From: an uncultured Bacteroides sp.
GTDB taxonomy: Bacteria > Bacteroidota > Bacteroidia > Bacteroidales > Bacteroidaceae
Direction of reading: 5' to 3'
NCBI GenBank assembly: GCA_944322355.1
Contig: CALUOT010000016.1
Location: 1-46,668 of the forward strand
Length of the DNA stretch: 46,668 nucleotides
Under the pieces are notes generated by a model that made no database searches, was not told where the DNA came from, and was given only the letters and a program-made list of their open reading frames with translations. A program made the position numbers and the translations under genes. Numbering within the stretch: position 1 is the first letter of the stretch; each line of letters begins with the position of its first letter. Below are positions 9,331 to 17,963 of this stretch, piece after piece.

Positions 9331-9424
9331 TGAAGAATGAAGAACGAAGAATGAAGAATATCCCGGTGTGATGGGATTCCTCATTCTTCATTCTACATTC
9401 TACATTCTTAATTCTTCATTCATA
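9331..9424. repeat. GAAGAATGAAGAA-type imperfect inverted repeat
   Basis: A run of TGAAGAATGAAGAA units ending in TATCCC (9331-9364) faces GGGATTCC plus TTCTTCATTCT-type units (9373-9424). A related, perfect version with 31-bp arms lies at 40403-40481, so this is a dispersed repeat family. Here it sits inside the operon between A2 and B2, ending just before the B2 start codon, where a hairpin could attenuate expression. Confidence 0.75.
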
Positions 9425-9426
9425 AT

Positions 9427-10743
9427 ATGATACTACTACATCAAATCTGGAACCAACGTCGGCAGAACCTGTGGATATTCATCGAACTGCTGATTGCCGG
9501 CTTCTTCCTCTGGATGGTCATCGATCCCATCTATGTGCAGACTGCCAACCGCCTCATTCCGCAGGGAGGCGACTCGCGCGGTATGTATGTCGTCAATCTG
9601 AGGCAATACGACCAAAGTTTCGCTGCCTACGACCCTGCACAGGATTCCGCCCAAGTGATGCGTCGCAATTATCTGGACATTGTCCGCACTGTGCGTACCT
9701 GTCCCGAAGTGGATGCCTTTACCATAGCTGCTTACGGGAGTTTCCCCAACGCTTCGTCGTGGAGCGGCATGCAGCTGTATGGCGAGGATTCGGTGATGGT
9801 GCATGTGCAGCAGTACCGCTACGTGCCGCTGGACGGGAGCGACTTGCTGAAGACCTACGGGATGCTGGATGCTCGCACGGGTCAGTCTGTTGCCCTTCCT
9901 GAAGACTTTGCCCAGCGCAACCGGATAGCCATCTCCGAGCGGGCTGCCATCGACCTCTTCGGCACCGCGGATGCCGTGGGCCGCACCGTCTACGAAACCC
10001 CGGACCGCCAGTACCCCCATGAGGTGGCTGTCGTCTTCCGCAACTACAAGCACTACACTTCCGAACAGCCCTATCCGATGGCGGTGATGGCCGAGGATGA
10101 CTTAGGGATGAGCGCGTACATGTCCTATATGTACAACATCGTCTTCCGCCTCAAGCCGGGGGTGGATGCCGAGGCGTTCGAGGCCCGTTTCGCCGGGGAG
10201 GTGGCACCGGGGCTGGAGCGCGGCAACTTCTACTTCAGCTCGCTGAAGACCTTCGACGAGTATAGCCGGCAGAAAGCCCTTTCGTCTGGCGTCACCAACA
10301 AGATGCGCCTGCAATATGCCTTGGGTGGCTTTGCTTTGCTGTGCATCTTCCTGGGGATGGTAGGCACCTTTTTCATCCGCGCCAATGCCCGGAGGGAGGA
10401 GGTAGGCATCCTGCGGGCGTTGGGAGTCAGCCGGGCAGGCATCGTCCGCCGTTTCCTGACCGAGGCGTGGGTGCTGGTGACGGTGGCTTTCGTGTTGGCT
10501 GTCATTGTCGTGGCCTACTATGTTCGCACGAACGGCTTTGCGGAGGGCATCAGTGCCGTGGGCTGGATAACCGGTAAGCTGGTGCCCGATCCGGCTTATG
10601 CGCAGAACCGTCCCATCCCCCACTTCCTGTGGGTGACGGGGCTGACCTACGCCGTGCTGCTGCTGACGGCTTTGGTGGGTACGTGGATACCGGTGCAGCG
10701 GACAGCACGCACGCTGCCTGTAGATGCCTTGCGGGAAGAGTGA
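9427..10743 (+). CDS. ABC transporter permease B2 (MacB/FtsX-like, type B)
   Basis: 438 residues. The start MILLHQIWNQRRQNLWIF is the type B pattern: short basic segment, then TM1 (IELLIAGFFLWMVI). The coupling segment is RREEVGILRALGVSRAG, closest of all twelve to classical MacB/FtsX (ALGVSRA). The C-terminus ends ARTLPVDALREE rather than PAEALHDE. The start codon lies two bases after the inverted repeat. Paired with A2; no ATP-binding motif. Confidence 0.9.
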   Translation: MILLHQIWNQRRQNLWIFIELLIAGFFLWMVIDPIYVQTANRLIPQGGDSRGMYVVNLRQYDQSFAAYDPAQDSAQVMRRNYLDIVRTVRTCPEVDAFTIAAYGSFPNASSWSGMQLYGEDSVMVHVQQYRYVPLDGSDLLKTYGMLDARTGQSVALPEDFAQRNRIAISERAAIDLFGTADAVGRTVYETPDRQYPHEVAVVFRNYKHYTSEQPYPMAVMAEDDLGMSAYMSYMYNIVFRLKPGVDAEAFEARFAGEVAPGLERGNFYFSSLKTFDEYSRQKALSSGVTNKMRLQYALGGFALLCIFLGMVGTFFIRANARREEVGILRALGVSRAGIVRRFLTEAWVLVTVAFVLAVIVVAYYVRTNGFAEGISAVGWITGKLVPDPAYAQNRPIPHFLWVTGLTYAVLLLTALVGTWIPVQRTARTLPVDALREE

Positions 10744-10832
10744 TTCCGGCCGGGATGATTTACGATAAAAAGAGAATATGTTTAACCAGTCGCTACTCCC
10801 CCAAGGAGGGCGATGCAAATCTGCTATATGTT

Positions 10833-12143
10833 ATGTTGAAGATTTACTTAAGACAAGCCTGGGCGTTGCTGAAGCAGAATCCGCTGTTCAGCGGGCTCTA
10901 CATTGTCGGCACGGGGCTTGCCATTGCCATGACGATGATTGTGGCGGAGATTTACTACGTGAAGCTGGCGCCCGTCTATCCGGAGGAGAACCGGGGGCGG
11001 ACGCTGTACATCACTTCGGCCCGATTCCAAGCCGACGGCAGTCAGTATTGGGCTTCCTTGTCCTACCGCGCCTTGCAGGACTGGGTGCTGGGGCTGGAGA
11101 ATGCCGAGGTGATTTCGGCCACGAAATCGGACCTGTTTGCCGAGAAATGCTACATCCAGCCTGCCGACCGTAGCGGCGACTTCCATCCGGCTACGAAGCT
11201 GACCGACCCGCAGTTCTTCCGCATCTATCCCCTTCGGTTTCTGGAGGGAGCCCCCTTCACGGAGAGCGACTTGCGGAGCGGGCTGATGCGGGCGGTCATC
11301 ACCGACGACCTGTCGCGCCGGCTGTTTGGTACGGTCGAGGGCGTTGTAGGCCGCACGTTCAGCCTGAACTATGTGGAGTGCCGGGTGTGTGGCGTGGTGA
11401 AGAGTGGCAGCTATCTGACGGAGAAGTCGTATGCGCAGGTTTACTTGCCCTACAGCGTGGTGCCCGGCTATGCAGACCCGCTGACGCCGAGATTCCCCTA
11501 CGTGGGGCAGTTCAACGTGACCTTTCTGGTGAAGGACGATGCGCAGGCCGAGGCCCTTCGTGCCGAGGTGAAGGACGTGACGCGCCGCCTCAACCTGGAG
11601 CATAAGGACGAGTGGGAGATGGACTTGTGGGAGCAACCCACTTCACACCAGCTCAGTGTCTTCAACCCTTATCCTTCCGACGAGTTCGACTTTTGGGCGA
11701 AGGTGCGTTACTTCGGCCTGATACTGCTGGTGCTGTTGCTGGTGCCGTCCATTAACCTGAGCGGCATGATAGCCAGCCGCATGGAGAGCCGCCTGGCGGA
11801 GATGGGCGTGCGCAAGTCGTTCGGTGCCCGTCGGAGCGGGTTGCTCAGTCAGGTGATGTGGGAGAACCTGGTGCTTACGTTGTTGGGCGGTGCCCTGGGG
11901 CTGCTCGTGGCCTGGCTGGTGCTGTACGTCGGCCGTGAGTGGATATTCATGTTGCTGGAAGACTACGCCATGCCGGTGCCCGAAGAAGCGGTGGCCTACG
12001 TCAGCGGCGAGATGCTGTTCGCCCCGCTGGTGTTCCTCTGCGCTTTGGTGCTGTGCGTGCTGCTCAACCTGCTGTCTGCCCTGCTGCCCGCGTGGATGTC
12101 GTTAAGAAAACCGATTGTTAACTCACTGTACGAAAGGAGGTAA
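10833..12143 (+). CDS. ABC transporter permease A3 (MacB/FtsX-like, type A)
   Basis: 436 residues from ATG 10833 (MLKIYLRQAWALLKQNP). The reading frame extends back to 10629 inside B2, but homology to A1 begins at this Met. TM1 contains IVGTGLAIAMTM; the FtsX part contains SRMESRLAEMGVRKSFGARRSG, nearly the same as A1. It ends LLPAWMSLRKPIVNSLYERR. B3 begins three bases after its stop. The A3/B3 and A1/B1 pairs look like products of one pair duplication. Confidence 0.9.
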   Translation: MLKIYLRQAWALLKQNPLFSGLYIVGTGLAIAMTMIVAEIYYVKLAPVYPEENRGRTLYITSARFQADGSQYWASLSYRALQDWVLGLENAEVISATKSDLFAEKCYIQPADRSGDFHPATKLTDPQFFRIYPLRFLEGAPFTESDLRSGLMRAVITDDLSRRLFGTVEGVVGRTFSLNYVECRVCGVVKSGSYLTEKSYAQVYLPYSVVPGYADPLTPRFPYVGQFNVTFLVKDDAQAEALRAEVKDVTRRLNLEHKDEWEMDLWEQPTSHQLSVFNPYPSDEFDFWAKVRYFGLILLVLLLVPSINLSGMIASRMESRLAEMGVRKSFGARRSGLLSQVMWENLVLTLLGGALGLLVAWLVLYVGREWIFMLLEDYAMPVPEEAVAYVSGEMLFAPLVFLCALVLCVLLNLLSALLPAWMSLRKPIVNSLYERR

Positions 12144-12146
12144 ACT

Positions 12147-13451
12147 ATGCTGATACTGAAAACTCTTTGGGCTCGCCGCCGTCGCAACGGATGGCTGCTG
12201 GCCGAACTCATCTTGGTGTGTATCCTGTCGTGGGTCATCTTCGACCCCATCATCGTCATGACGCACGACCGTTCCATTCCCTTGGGCTACGATGCCGACC
12301 GTCTCTGCCTCATCTCCCTCGATAGGCTTCATCCGCAAGCTCCCGGTTACGACCCGCAGGCAGCCGACTCTGCCGCGCTGATGGATACCTACCTCGGCCT
12401 GGTGCAGCGGGTGCGTCAGCATCCCGATGTGGCGCTGTCCACTGCTTTGCTGGGCATCGGTTATCTCAATTCAGAAGGTAGCATGTCCAATTCCGCCCGT
12501 GCCGAGGGCGATACCACGGAGGCCGGACAACGCCAATGGTACGAAGTACAGTTCCTGCCCCACACGCAGTTCTTCGAGACCTACGGCTTCCGTCCCGGCA
12601 AGGGACTCACGCCCGAGCAACTGTCCGACCGTGGCTATACCAAGAATGACATCATCCTGCCCGAGAACACCTTGGACGCTTTCTTCCACACGGACAATCC
12701 GCAGGGCAAGCGTTTGTGGCACTTCTATACGGGGGATACCATCTATCGGCCGGTTGTGGGCACCATCGGCACCGTGAAGTATTACAGCGACCGTGCCCCG
12801 GTGATTACCGCTTTTACTCCCCTGCTCGAAGTCGAGATGGAAGACATACCCGGTGAGGCCCGCATCCTGGTGCGTCTGAAGGACGGAGTCAGCATGGACC
12901 GCTTCCAGCACGACTTCAAGCCGTGGATGCTACAGAACCTGCGTGCCGGCAACCTCTATGCTCGCGACATGCAGACCTACGACGAGGTGATAGACACTTA
13001 CAGCTCCGTCATCGCTACGCCCATCTACCGGCGCAACCTGATGATGGCCGTGTTCTTCCTGGTGAATCTCTGCCTGGGGGTGGTCGGTACCTTCTGGTTG
13101 CAGACCCGTACCCGGCGGGAGGAGGTAGGCGTACAGCTATCGTTCGGGGCGACTCCGGCACGCATCGTGGGGCAGTTGTTGGGCGAGGGAGCCGTACTGA
13201 CCACGATTGCCACGGTGGTGGGGTGCTTCATCTATGCGCAGTACGCACTGAGTGAGGGCCTGAACATGGGCATGAACCAGGACTGGATGCAGCACACGGG
13301 CCAATACTGGATAGACAGCTTTGCCCAGCACTTCTGCATCGTGTCGCTCATTGTCTACGCCATCCTGCTGCTGGTGGTGTCGATAGGGGTCTACATCCCT
13401 GCGTACAAGATCAGCCGCATTCCGCCGACCGAAGCCTTGCGGGACGAATGA
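12147..13451 (+). CDS. ABC transporter permease B3 (MacB/FtsX-like, type B)
   Basis: 434 residues. MLILKTLWARRRRNGWLLAE start, TM1, a periplasmic domain sharing IPLGYDADRLCLI and PGYDPQAADSA-type motifs with B1, and FtsX core REEVGVQLSFGATPARIV. It ends PPTEALRDE. Last gene of the first half of the cluster; no intrinsic terminator follows, so read-through from the upstream sigma-54 promoter into the ATPase gene is possible. Confidence 0.9.
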   Translation: MLILKTLWARRRRNGWLLAELILVCILSWVIFDPIIVMTHDRSIPLGYDADRLCLISLDRLHPQAPGYDPQAADSAALMDTYLGLVQRVRQHPDVALSTALLGIGYLNSEGSMSNSARAEGDTTEAGQRQWYEVQFLPHTQFFETYGFRPGKGLTPEQLSDRGYTKNDIILPENTLDAFFHTDNPQGKRLWHFYTGDTIYRPVVGTIGTVKYYSDRAPVITAFTPLLEVEMEDIPGEARILVRLKDGVSMDRFQHDFKPWMLQNLRAGNLYARDMQTYDEVIDTYSSVIATPIYRRNLMMAVFFLVNLCLGVVGTFWLQTRTRREEVGVQLSFGATPARIVGQLLGEGAVLTTIATVVGCFIYAQYALSEGLNMGMNQDWMQHTGQYWIDSFAQHFCIVSLIVYAILLLVVSIGVYIPAYKISRIPPTEALRDE

Positions 13452-13460
13452 CCTCAAAAG

Positions 13461-13487
13461 CGGACATCGGTGTTCATTATCGGACAC
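13461..13487. promoter_or_regulatory. Palindromic enhancer-like site (UAS) of the ATPase promoter
   Basis: GTGTTCATTATCGGACAC (13470-13487) equals the inverse of the adaptor UAS except at two central bases. A degenerate half site (CGGACAT, 13461-13467) lies 20 bp upstream of its right half, echoing the tandem arrangement at 3864-3900. The centre is about -78 from the predicted start. Confidence 0.7.
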
Positions 13488-13531
13488 TTTGCGATGTGCC
13501 AACGCACTGGTTCCCAACGGATAAACTTTTT

Positions 13532-13545
13532 GGCACGCCATTTGC
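13532..13545 (+). promoter_or_regulatory. Sigma-54 promoter of the ATPase operon
   Basis: TTGGCACGCCATTTGCT is a near-perfect match to TGGCACGNNNNTTGCW: GG at 13532-13533, N10, GC at 13544-13545. The start would be about 13557, giving a 68-nt leader before 13625, almost the same leader length as the adaptor operon. Confidence 0.88.
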
Positions 13546-13571
13546 TTATTATACCGTGTGCGGCAGTCGGG

Positions 13572-13589
13572 CTGTCCGCATGCGGACAA
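13572..13589. promoter_or_regulatory. UAS-like perfect palindrome in the leader, about +16
   Basis: TGTCCGCATGCGGACA (13573-13588) is a perfect 16-bp palindrome with the same TGTCCG/CGGACA half sites as the UAS. In the 18-bp frame it starts exactly 102 bp after the UAS at 13470. It could be a downstream activator or autoregulatory site, or an RNA hairpin. Confidence 0.6.
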
Positions 13590-13624
13590 ACAACGATATT
13601 ACTAACAATTAATATATACGAACT

Positions 13625-14296
13625 ATGGACATGATTACATTGACGGGTATCAATAAGATATACCGCACCGACGAGATCGAAACACAAGCATTGGAGAACG
13701 TAAACCTGACGGTACAGAGTGGTGAATTCCTCAGCATCATGGGGCCTTCCGGTTGCGGGAAGTCTACGTTGCTGAACATCATGGGCCTGCTGGACACGCC
13801 CACCAGCGGTACGGTCGAGATTGCCGGAACGAACACGACGGGCATGAAGGACAAGGAGCTGGCCGTCTTCCGCAACCGTAACCTGGGCTTCGTCTTCCAG
13901 TCGTTCCACCTGATTAACTCCCTGAACGTGCTGGACAACGTAGAGCTTCCGTTGCTCTATCGCAAGGTGTCCGGTAAGGAACGCCGCCGCCTGGCCGAAG
14001 AGGTGCTGGAAAAGGTGGGGATGACACACCGTATGCGCCACATGCCGACCCAGCTCTCCGGTGGTCAGTGTCAGCGTGTCGCCATCGCCCGTGCCATCGT
14101 GGGCAACCCGGAAATCATCCTCGCCGACGAGCCGACGGGTAACCTGGACTCGAAGATGGGTGCCGAGGTGATGAGCCTGCTGAAGCAACTGAACAAGGAG
14201 GATGGCCGAACCATCGTTATGGTGACGCACAACGAGGAACAGGCGCGTCAGACCAACCGCACCGTCAAGTTCTTCGACGGACGACAGATAGGATAA
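13625..14296 (+). CDS. ABC transporter ATP-binding protein (LolD/MacB type)
   Basis: 223 residues, a stand-alone ATPase. Walker [10 protein letters not shown] (40-48), Q-loop Gln92, signature LSGGQ (144-148), Walker B IILADEP (164-170, Glu169) and H-loop His202 are all present. The [11 protein letters not shown] segment after Walker B is typical of the LolD/MacB/FtsE group. It would sit on the inner face of the inner membrane and drive the permeases mechanically. It is the only ATPase for twelve permeases in the window. A second in-frame ATG two codons downstream (13631) is an alternative start. The dedicated sigma-54 promoter lies just upstream. Confidence 0.95.
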   Translation: MDMITLTGINKIYRTDEIETQALENVNLTVQSGEFLSIMGPSGCGKSTLLNIMGLLDTPTSGTVEIAGTNTTGMKDKELAVFRNRNLGFVFQSFHLINSLNVLDNVELPLLYRKVSGKERRRLAEEVLEKVGMTHRMRHMPTQLSGGQCQRVAIARAIVGNPEIILADEPTGNLDSKMGAEVMSLLKQLNKEDGRTIVMVTHNEEQARQTNRTVKFFDGRQIG

Positions 14297-14321
14297 GTAG
14301 AACCAATCAACACGTATCATC

Positions 14322-14948
14322 ATGAATACCAAGATTATAGGATTCGTCGTGGCCCTGACGCTTGCCTTCCTGGCTGCCATAGGCGCTTGGGCCGCCGACA
14401 ACGACCGCGTGACGCAGACACGCAAAGTGGACAACTTTACCCGCATCGAGGTGACTGCCGTAGCCAACCTATACTTCACGCAGGGCGAGACCGTCTCCCT
14501 CCGCATCGAAGGACGGGAGAAGTATGTCAACCTCACCACGACGGAAGTCAAGAATGGCAAGCTGCACATCGGCATGTCCGACAAGGGAAAGAAGCGGAAG
14601 GGCAACAAGAACGGAGTGGACATCTACCTCACAGCCCCCACATTGGAGCGCGTGAACTTCACGGGCGTAGGCTCCTTCGTCTGTAAGGAAGCCGTGCGCG
14701 TGGAGGATATTGATTTGTACATGAACGGGGTAGGCGAGTTGGAAGTGAAGGACTTGCACTGCGACCGGCTGGGCCTCTACGTCTCCGGTGTGGGCGAGGC
14801 GGATGTCAACGTGCAGGCGGACCACATTGAGGCTACGCTGTCCGGTGTGGGAAGCGTCACGCTGGAGGGGAAGACCCGTACCGCCGACATCAGCAAAGGC
14901 GGAATCGGCAGCATGAATACCCGCCACCTGACCATCGAGGAGGACTGA
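14322..14948 (+). CDS. Exported GIN-domain protein (DUF2807 family)
   Basis: 208 residues. A Sec signal peptide (MNTKIIGFVVALTLAFLAA, cut near GAWA-AD) is followed by an auto-transporter-adhesin-like head/GIN domain: repeated beta-helix turns with G-V-G repeats (TGVGSFVCKEA, NGVGELEVKDL, SGVGEADVNV, SGVGSVTLEGK). The family has no firm function and is common in Bacteroidetes. Its place between the ATPase and permease A4, with 25-nt and 2-nt gaps, suggests a periplasmic or surface accessory of the transporter; that is inference from position. Confidence 0.85.
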   Translation: MNTKIIGFVVALTLAFLAAIGAWAADNDRVTQTRKVDNFTRIEVTAVANLYFTQGETVSLRIEGREKYVNLTTTEVKNGKLHIGMSDKGKKRKGNKNGVDIYLTAPTLERVNFTGVGSFVCKEAVRVEDIDLYMNGVGELEVKDLHCDRLGLYVSGVGEADVNVQADHIEATLSGVGSVTLEGKTRTADISKGGIGSMNTRHLTIEED

Positions 14949-14950
14949 TT

Positions 14951-16249
14951 ATGATTAAGCAATACTTCCAAGCCGCTTGGGCGCAGCTCAAGCAGCAGCC
15001 GCTCATCAGTGCCATCAACGTGGCCGGGACGGCACTCGCCATCTTCCTCATCATGCTGGTGGTCATGGTGCAGCAGGTAGCTGTGGCGCCTTTCGCTCCG
15101 GAGAGCAACCGCGACCGCTTCCTGCACTACAAGTGGGCGAGTATCAAGAACGAAAAGTTGTGGGGCGAGGACAGCGACAGCAACGGCCCCATCAGTGTGA
15201 CGGCGGCCGACCGCTGCTACCGCTCCCTCCAGACGCCGGAGGCCTGCACGGTCTACAGCGCCATGACCATCTCTACTCCTGTCAGCCTGCCGGGGCAACC
15301 GGCCATCTCGGTGGACGTGCGCGAGACGGACGACGTGTTCTGGCGCGTCTTCGACTTCAGATTCCTCGGGGGAAAGCCCTATGACAAGGCTACCTTCGAC
15401 GCCGGACTGCCTGTGGCCGTGATGACACGCAGCGTGGCACGCGCCCTTTTCCACACGGAGGAGGTTACGGGGCGCGAGTTCCTGCTGAACCATGCGCCCT
15501 ATCGTGTGGCAGGTGTGGTGCGCGATGTCAGTACGCTCGCTTCGGCCGCCTATGCCCAGGTGTGGATTCCGTACACATCGACCGACATGCCCAACAATAC
15601 CTGGGCAGGTGGACACATGGGGATGTTCAGCTGTACCCTGCTGGCGCACGACCGTGCGGACTTCCCCGCCATCCGCGAAGAGAGTGATCGCAGCATCCGT
15701 GCCTACAACGAGGCCATCAAGGAGTCGGGCTTCGCCTTCTTCCTGCGCAACCGCCCCTACGACCAGGAGAAGAACGCCATCGCATCGAGCGCCAATAACG
15801 AACCGGACTTGCAGGGCGAACGCAACCGGAGGCTGATGATTTACCTCATCCTGCTCATCGTGCCCGCCATCAACCTCAGCAGCATGACGCAGAGCCGCCT
15901 CAGGCAACGCATCGCGGAAATAGGCGTGCGCCGGGCCTTTGGCTGTACGCGGATGGAGGTGGCGGGGCAGATTCTGGCCGAGAACTTCGTGGTCACCCTC
16001 ATGGCCGGGGCCGTAGGCTTCCTGCTCAGCGTGGCCTTCGCCTATGTGGGTAATGACGTGCTCTTCGCCCAGGGCTGGAGCGAGACGCTGAACCCACCCG
16101 AAGTGGACGCCTCCATGCTCATCCACCTCAGCACCTTCCTGTGGGCGTTGCTCTTCTGCTTCGTCCTCAACCTGCTGAGCTCGGGCATCCCCGCCTGGCG
16201 CGCCGCACGCATGAATGTGGTGGAGTCCATCAACGGGAAGCTGCACTAA
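14951..16249 (+). CDS. ABC transporter permease A4 (MacB/FtsX-like, type A)
   Basis: 432 residues. It begins two bases after the GIN gene stop. MIKQYFQAAWAQLKQQPLIS start, TM1 with VAGTALAIFLIM, a periplasmic domain shorter in loops than A1-A3, then IYLILLIVPAINLSSM and coupling segment RQRIAEIGVRRAFGCTRME. It shares NLSSMTxSRxRxRxAEIGVR with A5, so A4 and A5 form a separate clade from A1-A3. The TAA is followed directly by the first MITE-like element. Confidence 0.9.
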   Translation: MIKQYFQAAWAQLKQQPLISAINVAGTALAIFLIMLVVMVQQVAVAPFAPESNRDRFLHYKWASIKNEKLWGEDSDSNGPISVTAADRCYRSLQTPEACTVYSAMTISTPVSLPGQPAISVDVRETDDVFWRVFDFRFLGGKPYDKATFDAGLPVAVMTRSVARALFHTEEVTGREFLLNHAPYRVAGVVRDVSTLASAAYAQVWIPYTSTDMPNNTWAGGHMGMFSCTLLAHDRADFPAIREESDRSIRAYNEAIKESGFAFFLRNRPYDQEKNAIASSANNEPDLQGERNRRLMIYLILLIVPAINLSSMTQSRLRQRIAEIGVRRAFGCTRMEVAGQILAENFVVTLMAGAVGFLLSVAFAYVGNDVLFAQGWSETLNPPEVDASMLIHLSTFLWALLFCFVLNLLSSGIPAWRAARMNVVESINGKLH

Positions 16250-16251
16250 AA

Positions 16252-16421
16252 AGCCCCACCCCAGCCCTCCCCCTACGGGGAGGGAGGAAATCCTCTCCCC
16301 GGCCCTCCCCGGTAGGGAGAAGGAATCTATACGAACCAATTAAACCGAACGAATATGAATGACTTACATGACTCACAACGGACCTCACTCCCTCCCCACG
16401 GGGGAGGGGCGGGGTGGGGCT
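16252..16421. mobile_element. MITE-like element 1, with 33-34-bp GC-rich inverted ends
   Basis: Left end 16252-16285 (AGCCCCACCCC ... GGGGAGGGA) is the inverted match of the right end 16389-16421 (TCCCTCCCC ... GGGTGGGGCT). An extra left-end-like copy lies at 16290-16322. The core (ACGAACCAATTAAACCGAAC, then an ATG) is shared with elements 2 and 3. Each end is itself palindromic. No transposase is encoded. The permease B4 start codon lies in the core. Confidence 0.75.
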
Positions 16422-17674
16422 GCGGCCTCTTGTTTACCCAGATACGCAACGAGTGGCGGGCCAACCTGTGGCTGGCGCTGGAGCTGCTCATTGTGAGCGT
16501 GGTCCTGTGGTACATACTGGACCTGCTCTACAGCCGCGTCGTCACCTACCTGGAGCCACGGGGCTTCGACATCGAGCACTGCTACCTGGTCCAGATGGGC
16601 TGCCTGACCGACAAGAGCCCCGACTACCTGGCCGACTACTCCGGCGAACGCCAACGCGACGACATCTACGAACTGTGCGAACGGCTGCGCTGGCGACCCG
16701 AGGTGGAGGCCGTCAGCCTCTCCCACAACTCCTATCCCTACAACGGCAGTAACTCAGGCTTCACCCTGGCCTATGACACCCTCTACTCGAACGGCATCTT
16801 CCGCCACGTCACGCCCGACTTCGTACGCGTGTTCCGCTACACCGGGGTGAACGGCGAGACGCCGGAACGGCTGGCCGAACTGTTGCGGCAGAATGATTTC
16901 CTCGGGTCGGAGAACCTCTTCCGGCACCAAGGCGTGTCCCTCGCGTCCATCTTGGGCGACGGGTTCTACCTCAACGGCGACACGGTGAACAGCTACAACG
17001 TGGGTGCTTCGCTGAACCCGGTGCGCTACAGCGACTTCCAGGAAGCCCGCTGGAGCCGCACCCTGCTGGTGAACATCGAATCGACCGCCCGCAGCAATCC
17101 CGGCTACATCAATCCGGACATGGAACTCTGCGTGCGCGTGCGGGCCGACCAGGACCGTGACTTCATCCATCGCCTCAAGGCCGACTCGGAGAGCCAGTTC
17201 CGCGTGGGGAACATCTTCATCGCCGACGTGCGCAGCTTTGCCGACATCCGTCGGTCCTACGAACAGGCCTGGATCAATCAGCTGAACTACTACGTTGTGG
17301 GCATGGGCTTCCTCCTGCTGAACATCTTCCTCGGCCTTCTGGGCACGTTCTGGTTCCGCACCCAGCAGCGTCGGGGAGAGATAGCCCTCCACAAGGTACA
17401 CGGCGCCACGAACCGTAACGTCTTCGCCCGCCTCCTGAGCGAGGGGATGGGCCTGTTGCTGCTCGTCACCCCCCTGGCCATCGTGGTGGAATACTTCCTC
17501 ACCCGCTTGGAGCTGAACGCCTGGCATGCGGCGACCTACCTGGAGCCTGCGCGCATGGTGTTCTGCATCGTCGCTTCGTTCCTGCTCTGTGCGCTGATGA
17601 TAGCCGTCGGCATCTGGTATCCCGCCAGCCGCGCCATGAAGGTGCAGCCCGCCGAGGCATTGCATGACGAGTAG
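16355..17674 (+). CDS. ABC transporter permease B4 (type B) with element-derived N-terminus
   Basis: 439 residues. The only Met start before TM1 is ATG 16355, inside MITE-like element 1. The first ~22 residues (MNDLHDSQRTSLPPHGGG and on) are therefore encoded by the repeat, before the normal type B sequence (LLFTQIRNEWRANLWLALE, TM1). A TTG near the element edge is a possible native start. FtsX core: FRTQQRRGEIALHKVHGATN; tail MKVQPAEALHDE. The coupling segment reads EIALHKVHG instead of EVGILxxFG. Paired with A4. Confidence 0.88.
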   Translation: MNDLHDSQRTSLPPHGGGAGWGCGLLFTQIRNEWRANLWLALELLIVSVVLWYILDLLYSRVVTYLEPRGFDIEHCYLVQMGCLTDKSPDYLADYSGERQRDDIYELCERLRWRPEVEAVSLSHNSYPYNGSNSGFTLAYDTLYSNGIFRHVTPDFVRVFRYTGVNGETPERLAELLRQNDFLGSENLFRHQGVSLASILGDGFYLNGDTVNSYNVGASLNPVRYSDFQEARWSRTLLVNIESTARSNPGYINPDMELCVRVRADQDRDFIHRLKADSESQFRVGNIFIADVRSFADIRRSYEQAWINQLNYYVVGMGFLLLNIFLGLLGTFWFRTQQRRGEIALHKVHGATNRNVFARLLSEGMGLLLLVTPLAIVVEYFLTRLELNAWHAATYLEPARMVFCIVASFLLCALMIAVGIWYPASRAMKVQPAEALHDE

Positions 17675-17687
17675 GGGCGACCTTTTG

Positions 17688-17760
17688 TCGCGGCACCCGC
17701 GACAGTACCGCGCCACGCACCTGCGACCGAGCGCGCCACGCACCCGCGACAAATTTAGGA
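17688..17760. repeat. Short GC-rich array, 23-bp period
   Basis: CGCCACGCAC cores occur at 17711 and 17734, exactly 23 bp apart, with a degenerate third unit before them; CGCGAC/GTCGCG segments make each unit palindromic. Non-coding gap after B4. Confidence 0.55.
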
Positions 17761-17803
17761 CGGTCGTCGCGCCGTTACCATGGCGCATGGCAGTGCTCCG
17801 ACT

Positions 17804-17949
17804 CTCCTCCTTCGGGGAAGGAGGAGTACCCGATAGGGGGAGGTGGTAGGTAGAACATGGCACGCAGCGACTCATAATGATATAGGTCAAACCTCTTCTT
17901 GACCTACCACCCCGCCCTTCGGGCACCCCTCCTTCCAGAAGGAGGGGAG
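17804..17949. mobile_element. Second MITE-like family: 146-bp element with 48-bp inverted ends
   Basis: Left arm 17804-17851 (CTCCTCCTTCGGGGAAGGAG ... GGTGGTAGGT) matches, inverted, the right arm 17902-17949 (ACCTACCACC ... AAGGAGGGGAG) with a few mismatches. The 50-bp centre is AT-richer. Each arm contains its own hairpin. It resembles ACCACCCC-type dispersed repeats in Bacteroidetes (recall). No protein coded. Confidence 0.7.
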
Positions 17950-17963
17950 TTCATAACCCGTTT

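Noticed and set aside
14777-16339. Long antisense frame of about 520 codons over the GIN and A4 genes (and a similar one at 18101-19684)
   Set aside because: Such frames arise from GC-rich third positions opposite real genes; the translations are His/Gln/Arg/Val-rich without domains, while the sense strand has clear permeases.
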